Below are positions 9,501 through 19,000 of a DNA stretch of 64,000 bases, piece by piece. Location of the stretch: the NCBI GenBank assembly GCA_002163245.1, contig MAAL01000191.1, positions 1-64,000 on the forward strand, written 5' to 3'. The stretch's first letter is position 1. Every line of letters starts with the position of its first letter. The position numbers and the translations under genes are program-made. The notes beneath the pieces were generated by a model. That model was not told the DNA's origin and did no database searches. It saw only the letters and a list, made by a program, of their open reading frames with translations. This stretch comes from Gammaproteobacteria bacterium 42_54_T18 (GTDB lineage Bacteria > Pseudomonadota > Gammaproteobacteria > Pseudomonadales > Ketobacteraceae).

Positions 9501-12500
9501 GGTATAGCCAGGCTTATTTGAACCATCGTTATTAATCGCGGTCCCTTTAATCACCGCATAAATATGGTCATTATTAACCAAGGCATCATCTAAGCGCTTA
9601 ATAACAACGACGCCGGCACCTTGCCCTTGCACAGTACCCTCGGCCTTCGCATCGAATGCCCGACAATGGCCATCAGGTGACATAATCATACCGGGCTGAT
9701 AAAGATAACCAGACTTCTCTAACCGCCCCAAGGACACACCTCCCGCTAATGCCGTATCACATTCCTGATTGAGTAATGCTTGGCACGCCGTATGAACTGC
9801 CACCAACGACGTTGAACAGGCTGTTTGCACAACAACGGCAGGGCCATCAAGATTTAATTTATAGGCTATACGAGAGGCTAAGTAATCCTTATCATTGCCA
9901 ATCATCAAAGGATAATCACCCACCGCCTGAATAAGTTCAGGATGCCCGGATAAATTATTCATCATGTAATTATTAATGCCGACACCAGCATAAACTCCCG
10001 TTCGCCCCTTCTCATTATCTGGCACAAAATTGGCGTCTTCTAATGCCTCCCAAGAACATTCCAAGAACAATCGTTGTTGAGGATCGGTAATTTGAGCTTC
10101 ACGGTTAGAAAAACCAAAAAATGAGGCGTCGAACCCTTTAACGTCTGAAATTGCACTTTTTGCTCTAACATATCTGGGGTTATTTAATAAAACATCAGAA
10201 ACACCCGCCTCATTCAGCTCTTCTTTACTATAAAATGTGATAGATTCTTTTTTATTTGCAATATTATCCCAAAATTCATCAACCGTATCAGCCCCAGGAA
10301 ACCGCCCAGCCATTCCTACAATGGCAAGCTTCATACCAACTAACGCCTCCATCGATCGCCTACGAAGTCGAAGACGCTCAAAATGCTGATCCTGATGAAG
10401 GTAAAATGTTTCATCTTCTTCATCGTTCTCTAGATAGTGGGACAAAGCTTGTATAGTAGGGTATTTAAACAAATCAACCATCGTTAATTTATTTTTTAGC
10501 ATTTCCGGTAGTTTTCCAAAAACCTTAGCTAGCAGTAAGGAATGACCGCCTAAGTCAAAGAAATTCTCGAAGATACTGACTTTTGAGACGGGTAATAGTG
10601 ATAACCATACATCAGAGATAATACGTTCAATTTCATTACGTGGGGGAATGTATTTTTCACTTCCAGACTTACCATTAATAGTAGGAAAGGGTAGTTTTTT
10701 TCGATCGATTTTTTTGTTTACTGTCAATGGAAATGCATCCAACAAAACAAATGCCGATGGCACCATATAATCAGGCAATATCTCCTTAAGATAACACCTC
10801 AAAATATCCACATTTGTATCTTCCCCCGGTTTTCTAACAACATATGCAGCCAAATATTTATCTTCAGATGCCTCACGTTTATCATTACATGCAACAACAA
10901 GAACATCCTCCACCGATATATGCTCTCTCAAAATAGATTCAATTTCTCCTAGCTCAACACGAAAGCCACGAATTTTTATTTGATGGTCAATACGGCCTAA
11001 AAAGTCGATACTTCCATCTTCAAGATAGCGAACTAAGTCTCCTGTTTTGTATAATCTAGCACCATCTTTATCACTAAACGGATTTGATATGAACTTTTCA
11101 TCCGTAAGGTCTTGCCGATTCAAGTACCCCCTTGCCAAACTATCGCCACCAACATGAAGTTCACCAGGAACGCCTATCGGCTGTTGGTTAAGATGTTTAT
11201 CCAAGACATAACACTGTGTATTGGCAACAGGTTTACCTATAGGTGGCGCCGAATCACCGCCTACTTTAGCAACAGTTGCCCAAACGGTGGTTTCCGTTGG
11301 CCCATAACCATTAAATAGGTCCCTACCTTTAGACCATATTTTAACCAGCTCTTGGGAACACGCCTCCCCGCCAAAAACCAAAGTCTTTAATTTTTCCAAT
11401 TTTTTTGGTTGCAATGCGCTTGCTACCGGTGGGGGAAGCAAAGCCCAAGTAATTTCATTATCTGACAAATAGGAAATTAAGCCATCACCAACAAGCAGTT
11501 CCTTTCTTGCAAAATATAACGTAGCGCCAAACTGTAATGCTAAGCTAATTGCAAAAATAGAGGTGTCAAAATTAAGAGATGAAAAAAGTAAAACTCGATC
11601 ATGCTCTGATACTTTAAATACACGCCTGTGTGAAGCCACAAAATTACTTAATGCTTTGTGCTCGATCATAACCCCTTTGGGCTTACCCGTTGACCCAGAG
11701 GTATACAATAAATATGCCAAACTATCTTTATTGATATCTATCTTCGGAGTTGTAACCGCTTGTTCAGAAAGCGTACTTTTTAGTTCATCCAAACATAGAA
11801 GAGATGCATTTGTTGTAGGGATATTTTCTTTTACATTTTTTGTTGTTACGATAAAAGAAAGTCCTGCATCCTCTATCATGTATTGTAATCTATCCTTAGG
11901 ATAATCAGGATCTAACGGTAGATACGCCCCACCTGATTTCAATATCGCTAACAACGTAACTATCATTTCTAACGATCGTTCCAATGAAATACCTACAACC
12001 ATTTCAGAAACCACACCCAAATCAATCAAATAGTGTGCAAGTCTATTTGATTTCTCTTCTAATTCTTTATAAGTTGTAATCGACCCCTCAAAGTTTATCG
12101 CTTCGTTTTCTGGAAACCTCTTTGATACTTTAGAAAATATTTCAGAAAATGATTCGTCATCTCTATATGGAAATTCAGTATCATTCCATTTCTCGCTAAC
12201 TTTTACAATTTCATCTTTTGTTAACAATGAAATGTCAGATATTTTTTGACTTGGAGCATCTATCATATAACGCATAACAGAACCAAAATGCTTGGCCATT
12301 CTCGATATAGTACTCTCTTTAAAAATATCTCTATTAAATTCAATAGAAAATGTCACATCATCTTTAAATTTATAGAACTTAAATGACACATCAAAACTAT
12401 CAACCTGCTGATCAATCGGTAATCTTTCCCATACCCCCATATCCTCCATATTCCACTTATGAATACAACTTCGATCAACCTTTACCAGTGGGTCGTCTCT

Positions 12501-13601
12501 ATTTTCAAATCTATTTATATTCTCCCAAACAAACGTTGCTTGAAACAATTGTGACTGGCTATCACTTCTATTAATCAATAATTTTTCAGAAATCAGTGAT
12601 AATGGATATTGACCATACTCTATTGATTTACTAATCTTTTCTGATAATGATTTCGTAAAATCTTCAATTGTTTTCGATGAATCTATGTTAGAACAGATAA
12701 CGATCGGGTTAACAAAATATCCATATATTCCTGAAAAATCTTTACCTCGACCTGCTGTAGGTGTTCCCACAACAATATCGTTCTGACCACAATACTTGTG
12801 AAGAAACAGATGATATGCAGCCATATACATCGAAAAAGGAGAAACATCAATGCGCGCTGCTTGCGTGTAAAAATCAGAAATAATACTTTTATCCAAAACA
12901 GATGTATACACACCTCCATTACACGACATTGATGAAGGCCTAACATAATCAAGAGGCAGATTCAGCGTAGCGTTCAATCCATCTAGCTCTTTCAACCAAT
13001 ATGCTTTCTGCTCCTCTCCTTCTGGACTGCTGACAAATTCATTCTGCCACCTAATAAAGTCGTTATAATTTTTTCCACTATCTGATAGAACAACATTTCT
13101 GCCCTCTTTTAGAGCGGAATATAAACCCCGAAGTTCGTTAACGAAAATCATCACAGACCAAAGGTCAGTACTTAAATGCTGAAAGAAAAAACCCACAACT
13201 CTTTTGGTATTTTCCCTATGAAAAACAATCCACCTAGCAGGAGGGTTGTTCTCCAAATCAAACTCTCGATGTACCTGTTCATCTAGATGTGTATTAATAA
13301 ACTCCTGATCTGTCATTTCATCAATTGAATATTCTTCAAAAATAAACGGCTTCTCTTTTGGGACATACTGCACACATTCACCGTCATTATCTCTGTATAG
13401 ACTCATTAAAGACGGGTGTTTATGCACTAATATTTTTAACGCTTCTTTTAGAGTCCCTATATCAACATGATCTGGAATACTCCACACCCAATGTAAGTTA
13501 TAAATACCGGTCCCTGGCATGCATTTATGTAATAACCACAGCGCCTGCTGGCCATAACTTAACGGTATACCTTCTAACGACTCATGCTGACCAGACTTCA
13601 T
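6513..13601 (-). CDS. Hybrid NRPS-PKS, C-A-PCP-KS-AT-ACP-TE
   Basis: A single polypeptide of ~2362 residues. Condensation domain ~10-455, with QHLSTDLWS in place of HHxxxDG (catalytic His and the Asp kept). Adenylation ~475-975: LLYTSGSTGKPKG, NGYGPTETTV, LYKTGDLVR, Lys in NKKIDRKKLP. PCP with Ser in DLGGHSLL (~1022). Ketosynthase ~1090-1515 with complete triad (QTACSTSL, ETHGTGTP, KTNIGHLDAA). Acyltransferase ~1610-1910 with GHSIGEY and HAFHS, which point to malonyl-CoA. ACP with Ser in DLGGDSLI (~2040). Thioesterase ~2105-2355 with GGSSFGG and GNHITM. There is no KR, DH, ER or MT. The expected chain is acyl-amino acid plus one unreduced C2 unit, released as a beta-keto acid or cyclised. The ATG at 13601 fits a GGAG eight bases upstream; a GTG at 13604 is the alternative. 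No export or phosphopantetheinyl-transferase gene is nearby. Confidence 0.93.
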   Translation of the reverse strand: MKSGQHESLEGIPLSYGQQALWLLHKCMPGTGIYNLHWVWSIPDHVDIGTLKEALKILVHKHPSLMSLYRDNDGECVQYVPKEKPFIFEEYSIDEMTDQEFINTHLDEQVHREFDLENNPPARWIVFHRENTKRVVGFFFQHLSTDLWSVMIFVNELRGLYSALKEGRNVVLSDSGKNYNDFIRWQNEFVSSPEGEEQKAYWLKELDGLNATLNLPLDYVRPSSMSCNGGVYTSVLDKSIISDFYTQAARIDVSPFSMYMAAYHLFLHKYCGQNDIVVGTPTAGRGKDFSGIYGYFVNPIVICSNIDSSKTIEDFTKSLSEKISKSIEYGQYPLSLISEKLLINRSDSQSQLFQATFVWENINRFENRDDPLVKVDRSCIHKWNMEDMGVWERLPIDQQVDSFDVSFKFYKFKDDVTFSIEFNRDIFKESTISRMAKHFGSVMRYMIDAPSQKISDISLLTKDEIVKVSEKWNDTEFPYRDDESFSEIFSKVSKRFPENEAINFEGSITTYKELEEKSNRLAHYLIDLGVVSEMVVGISLERSLEMIVTLLAILKSGGAYLPLDPDYPKDRLQYMIEDAGLSFIVTTKNVKENIPTTNASLLCLDELKSTLSEQAVTTPKIDINKDSLAYLLYTSGSTGKPKGVMIEHKALSNFVASHRRVFKVSEHDRVLLFSSLNFDTSIFAISLALQFGATLYFARKELLVGDGLISYLSDNEITWALLPPPVASALQPKKLEKLKTLVFGGEACSQELVKIWSKGRDLFNGYGPTETTVWATVAKVGGDSAPPIGKPVANTQCYVLDKHLNQQPIGVPGELHVGGDSLARGYLNRQDLTDEKFISNPFSDKDGARLYKTGDLVRYLEDGSIDFLGRIDHQIKIRGFRVELGEIESILREHISVEDVLVVACNDKREASEDKYLAAYVVRKPGEDTNVDILRCYLKEILPDYMVPSAFVLLDAFPLTVNKKIDRKKLPFPTINGKSGSEKYIPPRNEIERIISDVWLSLLPVSKVSIFENFFDLGGHSLLLAKVFGKLPEMLKNKLTMVDLFKYPTIQALSHYLENDEEDETFYLHQDQHFERLRLRRRSMEALVGMKLAIVGMAGRFPGADTVDEFWDNIANKKESITFYSKEELNEAGVSDVLLNNPRYVRAKSAISDVKGFDASFFGFSNREAQITDPQQRLFLECSWEALEDANFVPDNEKGRTGVYAGVGINNYMMNNLSGHPELIQAVGDYPLMIGNDKDYLASRIAYKLNLDGPAVVVQTACSTSLVAVHTACQALLNQECDTALAGGVSLGRLEKSGYLYQPGMIMSPDGHCRAFDAKAEGTVQGQGAGVVVIKRLDDALVNNDHIYAVIKGTAINNDGSNKPGYTSPAVEGQAKVVLSAIASADMSPDDISYIETHGTGTPMGDPIEIEGLSEAFRTEALQRDPCAIGSVKTNIGHLDAASGVVGLIKVAKAMEQEKLPPTLHYQKNNPKINFEKTPFYVNTELKDWSADGIRYAGVSSFGIGGTNAHVVLRESPNQSPSEKARAWRMVVLSAKTPAALEAVTQRLLHYLKTTKNINFSNVCYSLQVGRKRFDYRRYLVCRNEDEAIAELEKPHHKDVVTTTYKAIPQKIVFMFSGQGSQYLNMAGQLYKGEVGFRKEVKRCRNILKDRFVYLYENLDVLDFSAQTDRLHQTYITQPSLFILEYSLAKTLMAWGIKPDIMIGHSIGEYVAACLAGVFSLEQALELVAIRGKLIQNLPEGNMLSVQLPEAEAKRYLSDDISLAAINGDSRCVYSGDSKAIIELQHTLNEDGVQNRLLHTSHAFHSHMMEPALEKFRNSVGRRNPQKPKIPFISGVTGKYITDEQATSADYWAQHLRKEVRFNDGLHTLLDREGEFESSADQRFILLEVGPSKVLTTLAKQHAKKQSQDLVIATMRHAFEEISDTRQLLKALGRLWANNVDIDWEEFHSARQRYRVPLPTYPFERKPYWVEPRPLLPFDERERTLLLADDTVDEVPGDDVPVDGPRDEIEEKVAAAWLFCLGGTAIGIYDDFFDLGGDSLIAVTLVDRLSELFDAPIASHVLIQKSTVAELSDHIKEISLHPDMAGESAMGGHASPLVLIQQGGPEKKPLFMVHPIGGEVYFYRDLGLHLGSDQPLYAFQAPGLAGNVTPLNKVKDIAKLYIDELRLTDAKPPYLLGGSSFGGLIAYEMAQQLNASGERVALIVMIDTPAPQDMPRHLTDSAAILQYLMQDKMELDLEELRRFEEKGQIDYILEKALHEDKRSALPPHLGVPLFGTWIAHQEATYSYDPVPYDGDVLFYRHTEAMPNFPSAPHKTWQPLVSGEFIVHRVQGNHITMNYPPYVSDLAADLKRRLVSERLTLDS

Positions 13602-13649
13602 CACTTACTCTCCAAAAGAATAGGGATAACACGTTGTAATGACTGCCTA

Positions 13650-13672
13650 TTTTTTCTGAAGGCCAGAAAAAA
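13650..13672. repeat. AT-rich inverted repeat in the leader of the NRPS-PKS gene
   Basis: TTTTTTCTG and CAGAAAAAA flank a 5-base loop about 50 bases upstream of the NRPS-PKS start. There is no G/C-rich stem followed by a U-run on the correct side, so it is not a convincing terminator. It could be a weak attenuator or a protein site. The rest of 13605-13783 is AT-rich and should hold the promoter. Confidence 0.35.
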
Positions 13673-13783
13673 AACCCGACAAAGAATACAGAAACAAGAC
13701 TAAAAGTGAAAAATATATCGAATATAAAATCGACTTACAAAGTAGAGTATAGACACAGACAAATAGATTTTAGAAAAAAATAT

Positions 13784-15841
13784 TTATTTTAAGAATTGTT
13801 TAGCAAAATCAACTGCGCTAACCGGCCTGCCCAATAAATAACCCTGACCTTCATCACACCCTTGCTTTATTAAAAATTTAAGCTGCGCTTCCGTTTCCAC
13901 GCCCTCTGCAATCACTTGCATGCCCATACTTTGCCCTAGACGAATAACCGATGTCACAATAGCTTCGTCGTTACTATCGACTTGAATATCTTTAACAAAG
14001 GACTGGTCGATTTTTAACTTGTTGATCGGAAAACGTTTTAGATAAGCCAACGATGAATAACCCGTACCAAAATCATCAATTGAGGTTTTTATACCCATAG
14101 AATTGATTTTTTCTAAAATAGCGATTGCCGCTTGCACATCCTCAACCAACACACCTTCAGTAATCTCAACCTCCAAGCAATGAGGCGCCAACCCACTTTG
14201 TCGAATTGCTTCGTCAATACAAGGGATAAGGTGATGATGTCCAAACTGCCTTGGAGACAGGTTAATCGCTATTGTTAGATTGTCATCATTATGCTTTTTT
14301 TGCCATTCTTTGAGTTGAAAACAAGCAGTTCGAATAACCCATTCACCGATAGGGATAATACTACCGGTTTCTTCAGATATAGGAATAAAGTCTGCAGGGG
14401 ATACCATACCCTTATCTGGGTGAAACCAGCGTATCAAAGCCTCCATGCCTATTAATTTTTGTGTTTTGATATCAAATTGAGGTTGATAAAACAGTTCAAA
14501 CTGCTTTTTATCTACCGCTTTTCGTAAATCATTCTCTAATCGCAGCATCTCCAGGGTTCTAGCATTCATATCCGCCGTATAAAACTGATACGTATCCTTT
14601 CCCTGCACCTTAGCCCGATACATTGCAGTATCAGCATTTTTAATCAATGCCTCAGGCGTATCACCATCTTCCGGATAAAGTGTAATCCCCATGCTCGCAC
14701 TAATATGATACTCATTGTCTTCCAATAAAAAGTAATCAGAAAACGTTGCCAATATCTTTTGTGCAAAGTTACTCACAATTTCTGGGGTGCTTACATCTTC
14801 CATTAAGATAATGAATTCATCACCACCTAAACGAGCCAACGTATCCTCTTTACGTATTAACTTTGATAACCGTTCAGCCACCAACATAAGAAGGTGGTCA
14901 CCTTCTACATGCCCCAAGGATTCATTTATATTTTTGAATCGGTCTAGATCAATAAATAATACGGCGATAGAAGTATTGTGACGCTTTGCTCGGGTAATCG
15001 ATTGCTGTATTCGATCCAATAGCAACAGACGGTTTGGCAAACTTGTCAAAGGATCATGGTGAGCAAGAAACGCCAATTGATCCTGGGATTTTTTAATCGT
15101 ACTGATATCTTGCATCATCACCAAGACCTTGGCATGAGGCTCAATGGTGTTTACCGGTGTCGCAATAATTCGATAAAATGTCTCATTATCAAAAGATGCG
15201 TTAAATTGACGCAATTTATTATCATTAAAAATATCGTTTACCGGTGTCAACACTTCATCAATCAATTTTGAATCAAAGGCCTCACTCACTGACTTTGACT
15301 GTTGATCACCAAACCACTTGATCATCACACCATTCATAAAGTGAATGACGTGATTCTGATCTAACATCATTAAACCGGTACCAGCTTGCTCTATCCCATC
15401 CACAATAGCACGGTAGTGCTCTGTACTTTCAACCAACGCATTTTCTGCGTCTCTACGAGCCTTACGCTCATAGAATTCATTCATTTCCCGTGTAATAACA
15501 GGAGAGAGTCGAGCTAAGTTGTCTTTCTTGATAAAGTCATTGGCGCCGGTTTTCATTAACCGGGCAGCCTCTTCTTCTCCAATTGCACCAGACACCAGAA
15601 TAAACGGATGATCTTTATGGCTATCTCGCCATTGCTCCAATGCCTTTTCAGGAGAATAACAGGGCATATGGCAATCAGATATAGCCAAATCCCAGTTTTG
15701 CTCTAAGGCCTTATCCATATCCTCTGCATTGTCCACACGGACATGAGTAAGCTCAAAGCCTTCTTTCTTCAACACTCGAAGTAACAGAAGCTCATCAACT
15801 GATGAATCGTCAATAATCAGAACATGTAGTTTGTCAGGCAT
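13784..15841 (-). CDS. REC-PAS-GGDEF-EAL c-di-GMP regulator
   Basis: 685 residues, no membrane helices. Receiver at ~5-125 (VLIIDDSSVDE, Asp in LAISDCHMP, Lys in FIKKDN). PAS at ~140-250. The GGDEF domain (~265-430) has ARLGGDEFIIL intact, and RKED lies five residues before GGDEF, which is a complete RxxD inhibitory site. The EAL domain (~440-685) has GMEALIRW, EITEGVL and DDFGTGYSSL and ends with PINKLKIDQSFVKDI (quoted in pieces). Both active sites look complete, so it could make or break c-di-GMP. It lies between the giant kinases and the NRPS-PKS gene on the same strand; ~195 bases upstream and ~180 downstream leave room for its own promoter. A phosphorelay from the kinases to its receiver is a reasonable inference. 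Confidence 0.93.
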   Translation of the reverse strand: MPDKLHVLIIDDSSVDELLLLRVLKKEGFELTHVRVDNAEDMDKALEQNWDLAISDCHMPCYSPEKALEQWRDSHKDHPFILVSGAIGEEEAARLMKTGANDFIKKDNLARLSPVITREMNEFYERKARRDAENALVESTEHYRAIVDGIEQAGTGLMMLDQNHVIHFMNGVMIKWFGDQQSKSVSEAFDSKLIDEVLTPVNDIFNDNKLRQFNASFDNETFYRIIATPVNTIEPHAKVLVMMQDISTIKKSQDQLAFLAHHDPLTSLPNRLLLLDRIQQSITRAKRHNTSIAVLFIDLDRFKNINESLGHVEGDHLLMLVAERLSKLIRKEDTLARLGGDEFIILMEDVSTPEIVSNFAQKILATFSDYFLLEDNEYHISASMGITLYPEDGDTPEALIKNADTAMYRAKVQGKDTYQFYTADMNARTLEMLRLENDLRKAVDKKQFELFYQPQFDIKTQKLIGMEALIRWFHPDKGMVSPADFIPISEETGSIIPIGEWVIRTACFQLKEWQKKHNDDNLTIAINLSPRQFGHHHLIPCIDEAIRQSGLAPHCLEVEITEGVLVEDVQAAIAILEKINSMGIKTSIDDFGTGYSSLAYLKRFPINKLKIDQSFVKDIQVDSNDEAIVTSVIRLGQSMGMQVIAEGVETEAQLKFLIKQGCDEGQGYLLGRPVSAVDFAKQFLK

Positions 15842-16037
15842 AAATCAGCAAAAAATCGAGTCTTATCGTCAAAGTTGTCATAAAGATGTAACAATAAACA
15901 AAATGTTAACACCTGTAAAAGATAGACCAGATAGTAAAAGCCGCCTAGCTAATTACTTGATTTTAGCCATAAAAATTCATTTTTGAGTAAATATGACCAA
16001 TTAAGAACCAGTTACCAAAACACTCCCACAAACATCA

Positions 16038-19000
16038 TCAAGTAACTGAAGTATTTAGCGTAAAGTAAAAAGTAGCTCCTTGATTTACCTCACTTTCTAC
16101 CCAGATTTCACCACCATGACGCTTAATAATTCGGTACACAGTAGCCAAGCCAATACCGGAACCTTCAAATGCACCGTCCTTATGAAAACGCCGAAATGGT
16201 GAAAATAGTTCATCCGCATTTGCCGCGTCAAACCCCACACCGCTATCACGCACATAGAATGTATGCTGACTTTTACTCGTTGCGAGCATACCAAAGCTTA
16301 TGGCTGGCACCTCCTCTCCATGGCTAAACTTCCAGGCATTGGTGACCAAATTATCAACAACCTGCTTTAATAGACGTAAATCACCATCTGTAGTCAGCCC
16401 CTGCTGTACTGTATCGACGACCCTATGCTCCGCTTCCATTGTGCGTAACCATCGCAACTTGTCCTCCACCAACGTCGATAAGTTGACCTCTTCCCGCCTT
16501 AACCAACCTTGAGTAGAGCGAGATAACACAATCAACCCATCAATAATCTCTCGCATGTTTTCTGATTCATCAACAAGCTTCTTTGCATCCAACCTACTTT
16601 TTTTACTCAAGCATTGACTAAAGTCCTCTGCAAGTGCCCCTGTAAAACCAATAATAGCTCGCAGTGGTGCCCTTAAGTCATGGGACACCGAAGCGGTAAA
16701 CGCATGTAATTCCTCATTGGCAGCCCGTAACTCATGGGTTCTTTGGGTAACCTTTTGCTCTAATGCTAAATTAAACCCTTGATGATCTTGATAAAGTTGA
16801 GCGTTTTCAATAGACACCGCTATTTGAGGAGCTAAAGATTGTAAAAATTGACGATTGCCTCCTGTAAACGCATCTGGCTCCGAGTGTGCTAACAATAACA
16901 AGCTCTGGCACTCCCCCTTATGAACAACTGGATAACATAACAATGACGACACTTTATGGACTTGACTCATTACCCAGCTCGAACAACGCGGGTCTTTCTC
17001 CGCATCTCGGATTAACACGGGCTGCTTAGATAACGCACAGTCATCAATGAACTCCATCGGTAATATGCCGAAATCGGCAGTCCGACCTTGGTCTTCCTCC
17101 CCAATAAAGTATGCCTCCGTATGCGCTACATATTGACCCTGATCTTTTAGCAGCAAAATGCCCCCTTCAGCATTCACATTCTCAACAGCAAGCTCAATTA
17201 TATGGGTTAGCCTCCTGGTCAAATCCAATTCTTCAGTTATCTCATTCGATATCTTTAGAATACTTTTATGGTCTATAAACTCAGACTGTATTTGTTGATG
17301 TAAAAAACTACCAAAACAACGCTGAAGATGCCCAATTTTTAAACCACACCCCCAACGATGGTACCCTTGCAGTGCCTTTTCAACATGAAATTTGACGTAA
17401 TCAGCTCGCCCTTTTTGCTGCCAATAATATGCATGTAACTCGTGGGCCAGCGCATACATTTGAATAAAACCATTTTCTCTTGCATCATTTGCTGCCAACT
17501 CGTAAGTAGCCGTTGCATCACTATCGCCCTTTAAGCGTTGCAGCTCCGCCTTAATTAATAGTGCTTTATGCCTAAAGTTAGGCGGGTATATTTCTGAAAT
17601 TTCCTGAATATATTGAACAGATCGAGTAGACGATGCCAACGCCTTTCTGAGACTAACTGAATCGTCAACAGGCACACTTTGAAAAAGAGAAATAGCGTAC
17701 AAAAAGTGATTATCATCTCCTATTGAAAATCCATTCAACGTTCCCAGTAAATCTTTATTTAATACGTATTCCCTATGTACATTAGAGTAATGCCCTTTCC
17801 AAAACTCACTCTGTAATCGCAAATGAAAATAGGCACCGTAAGCTACTGACTTTTTCAACATACCCCATTGAGAATCGGAAAAACAATCACGTTCCAGCAA
17901 GTCCTCTGAGTCCTCATTTACCAATTGGTAAATGAGGCGAAAATAGATTTTACCAACACTAATAAACTTACCAAATGAAACAAGAATATCCTTAAAGTCA
18001 TCCACCTCTTTTTGCAGTTTTAAAAGTGAAACTCCAGAAGAAAAAGAAATAACTATTTTGTTTGACGTACATGCCAAATACGGAAGGTAGTCCCCTTTAC
18101 CTAGACTGCACTTCGCACCAAGTTCAAGATACTCTATGCATTCGATCATCGGTCGATTATATCGCCCACCATAAGCACCTACACTGTTATAAACAAAACC
18201 ATCACCAGGAAAATTACCCCCGTCTTTTATAAGATCGCACGCTTTACTCACTATCGAGTTATTCACATCAACGCCACGAACCGTATGAAGCATTGAATCA
18301 AAAATCCCCATCAGCTGCGGTGTGGATTTAGTGTATCCATCGATTAAGCAGCTATTTATACCCACTAAACCAAACCATTCTGCCCACTGAAATCTCCTCA
18401 CGTTCAAACCTAAAAGCATCATTGTCGATGCTATGGAATGAAGCGTCGACAGTGCCATAGAATTATTTTCTTTATGCTCTTGTAATCTATCAACCTCATA
18501 AAAACCTCCAAACGCTCTAAACCTCACCCATTGCTCATCTATCTGAGGAGAAATGTCCTCTCCAAATTCTGGTACATCAACACCAAGCAATGAAAAACAT
18601 TTTAATGAGTAAGTAATCGTTACGTCAAAATCCCCAAGTGCAAAAATCAAAGGAATTTGCTGAGCATAAGACGACGCTTTTTTAAGAGGATCATCAACTA
18701 CATTTCGATAATTTTCAAAAGAAGATTCGGCAAAAACAGGATTCTTGGTTAAATATCCTAAGATTCCTTGCAAAAGAAAAATAGACTCTATACTTTGAAC
18801 AAATACTTCATTTTCATAACATTGGTTATTTCCATCACATTCATCAATTAATTTTCTAGCGCAATTCACATACTGCAATGCCATATCATAGGCCATATTA
18901 TCCTTGGCCAGTTTAGCCCCATCCATAAAAGCACTCACCAACACCCCAACATCCTCCCCTTGGATCAAAAAGCGCTCATATTTATCACTCAAAGATTCTA

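Noticed and set aside
9238-12952. Several 60-110-residue frames within the NRPS-PKS gene
   Set aside because: All are shadows of the intact multidomain frame.
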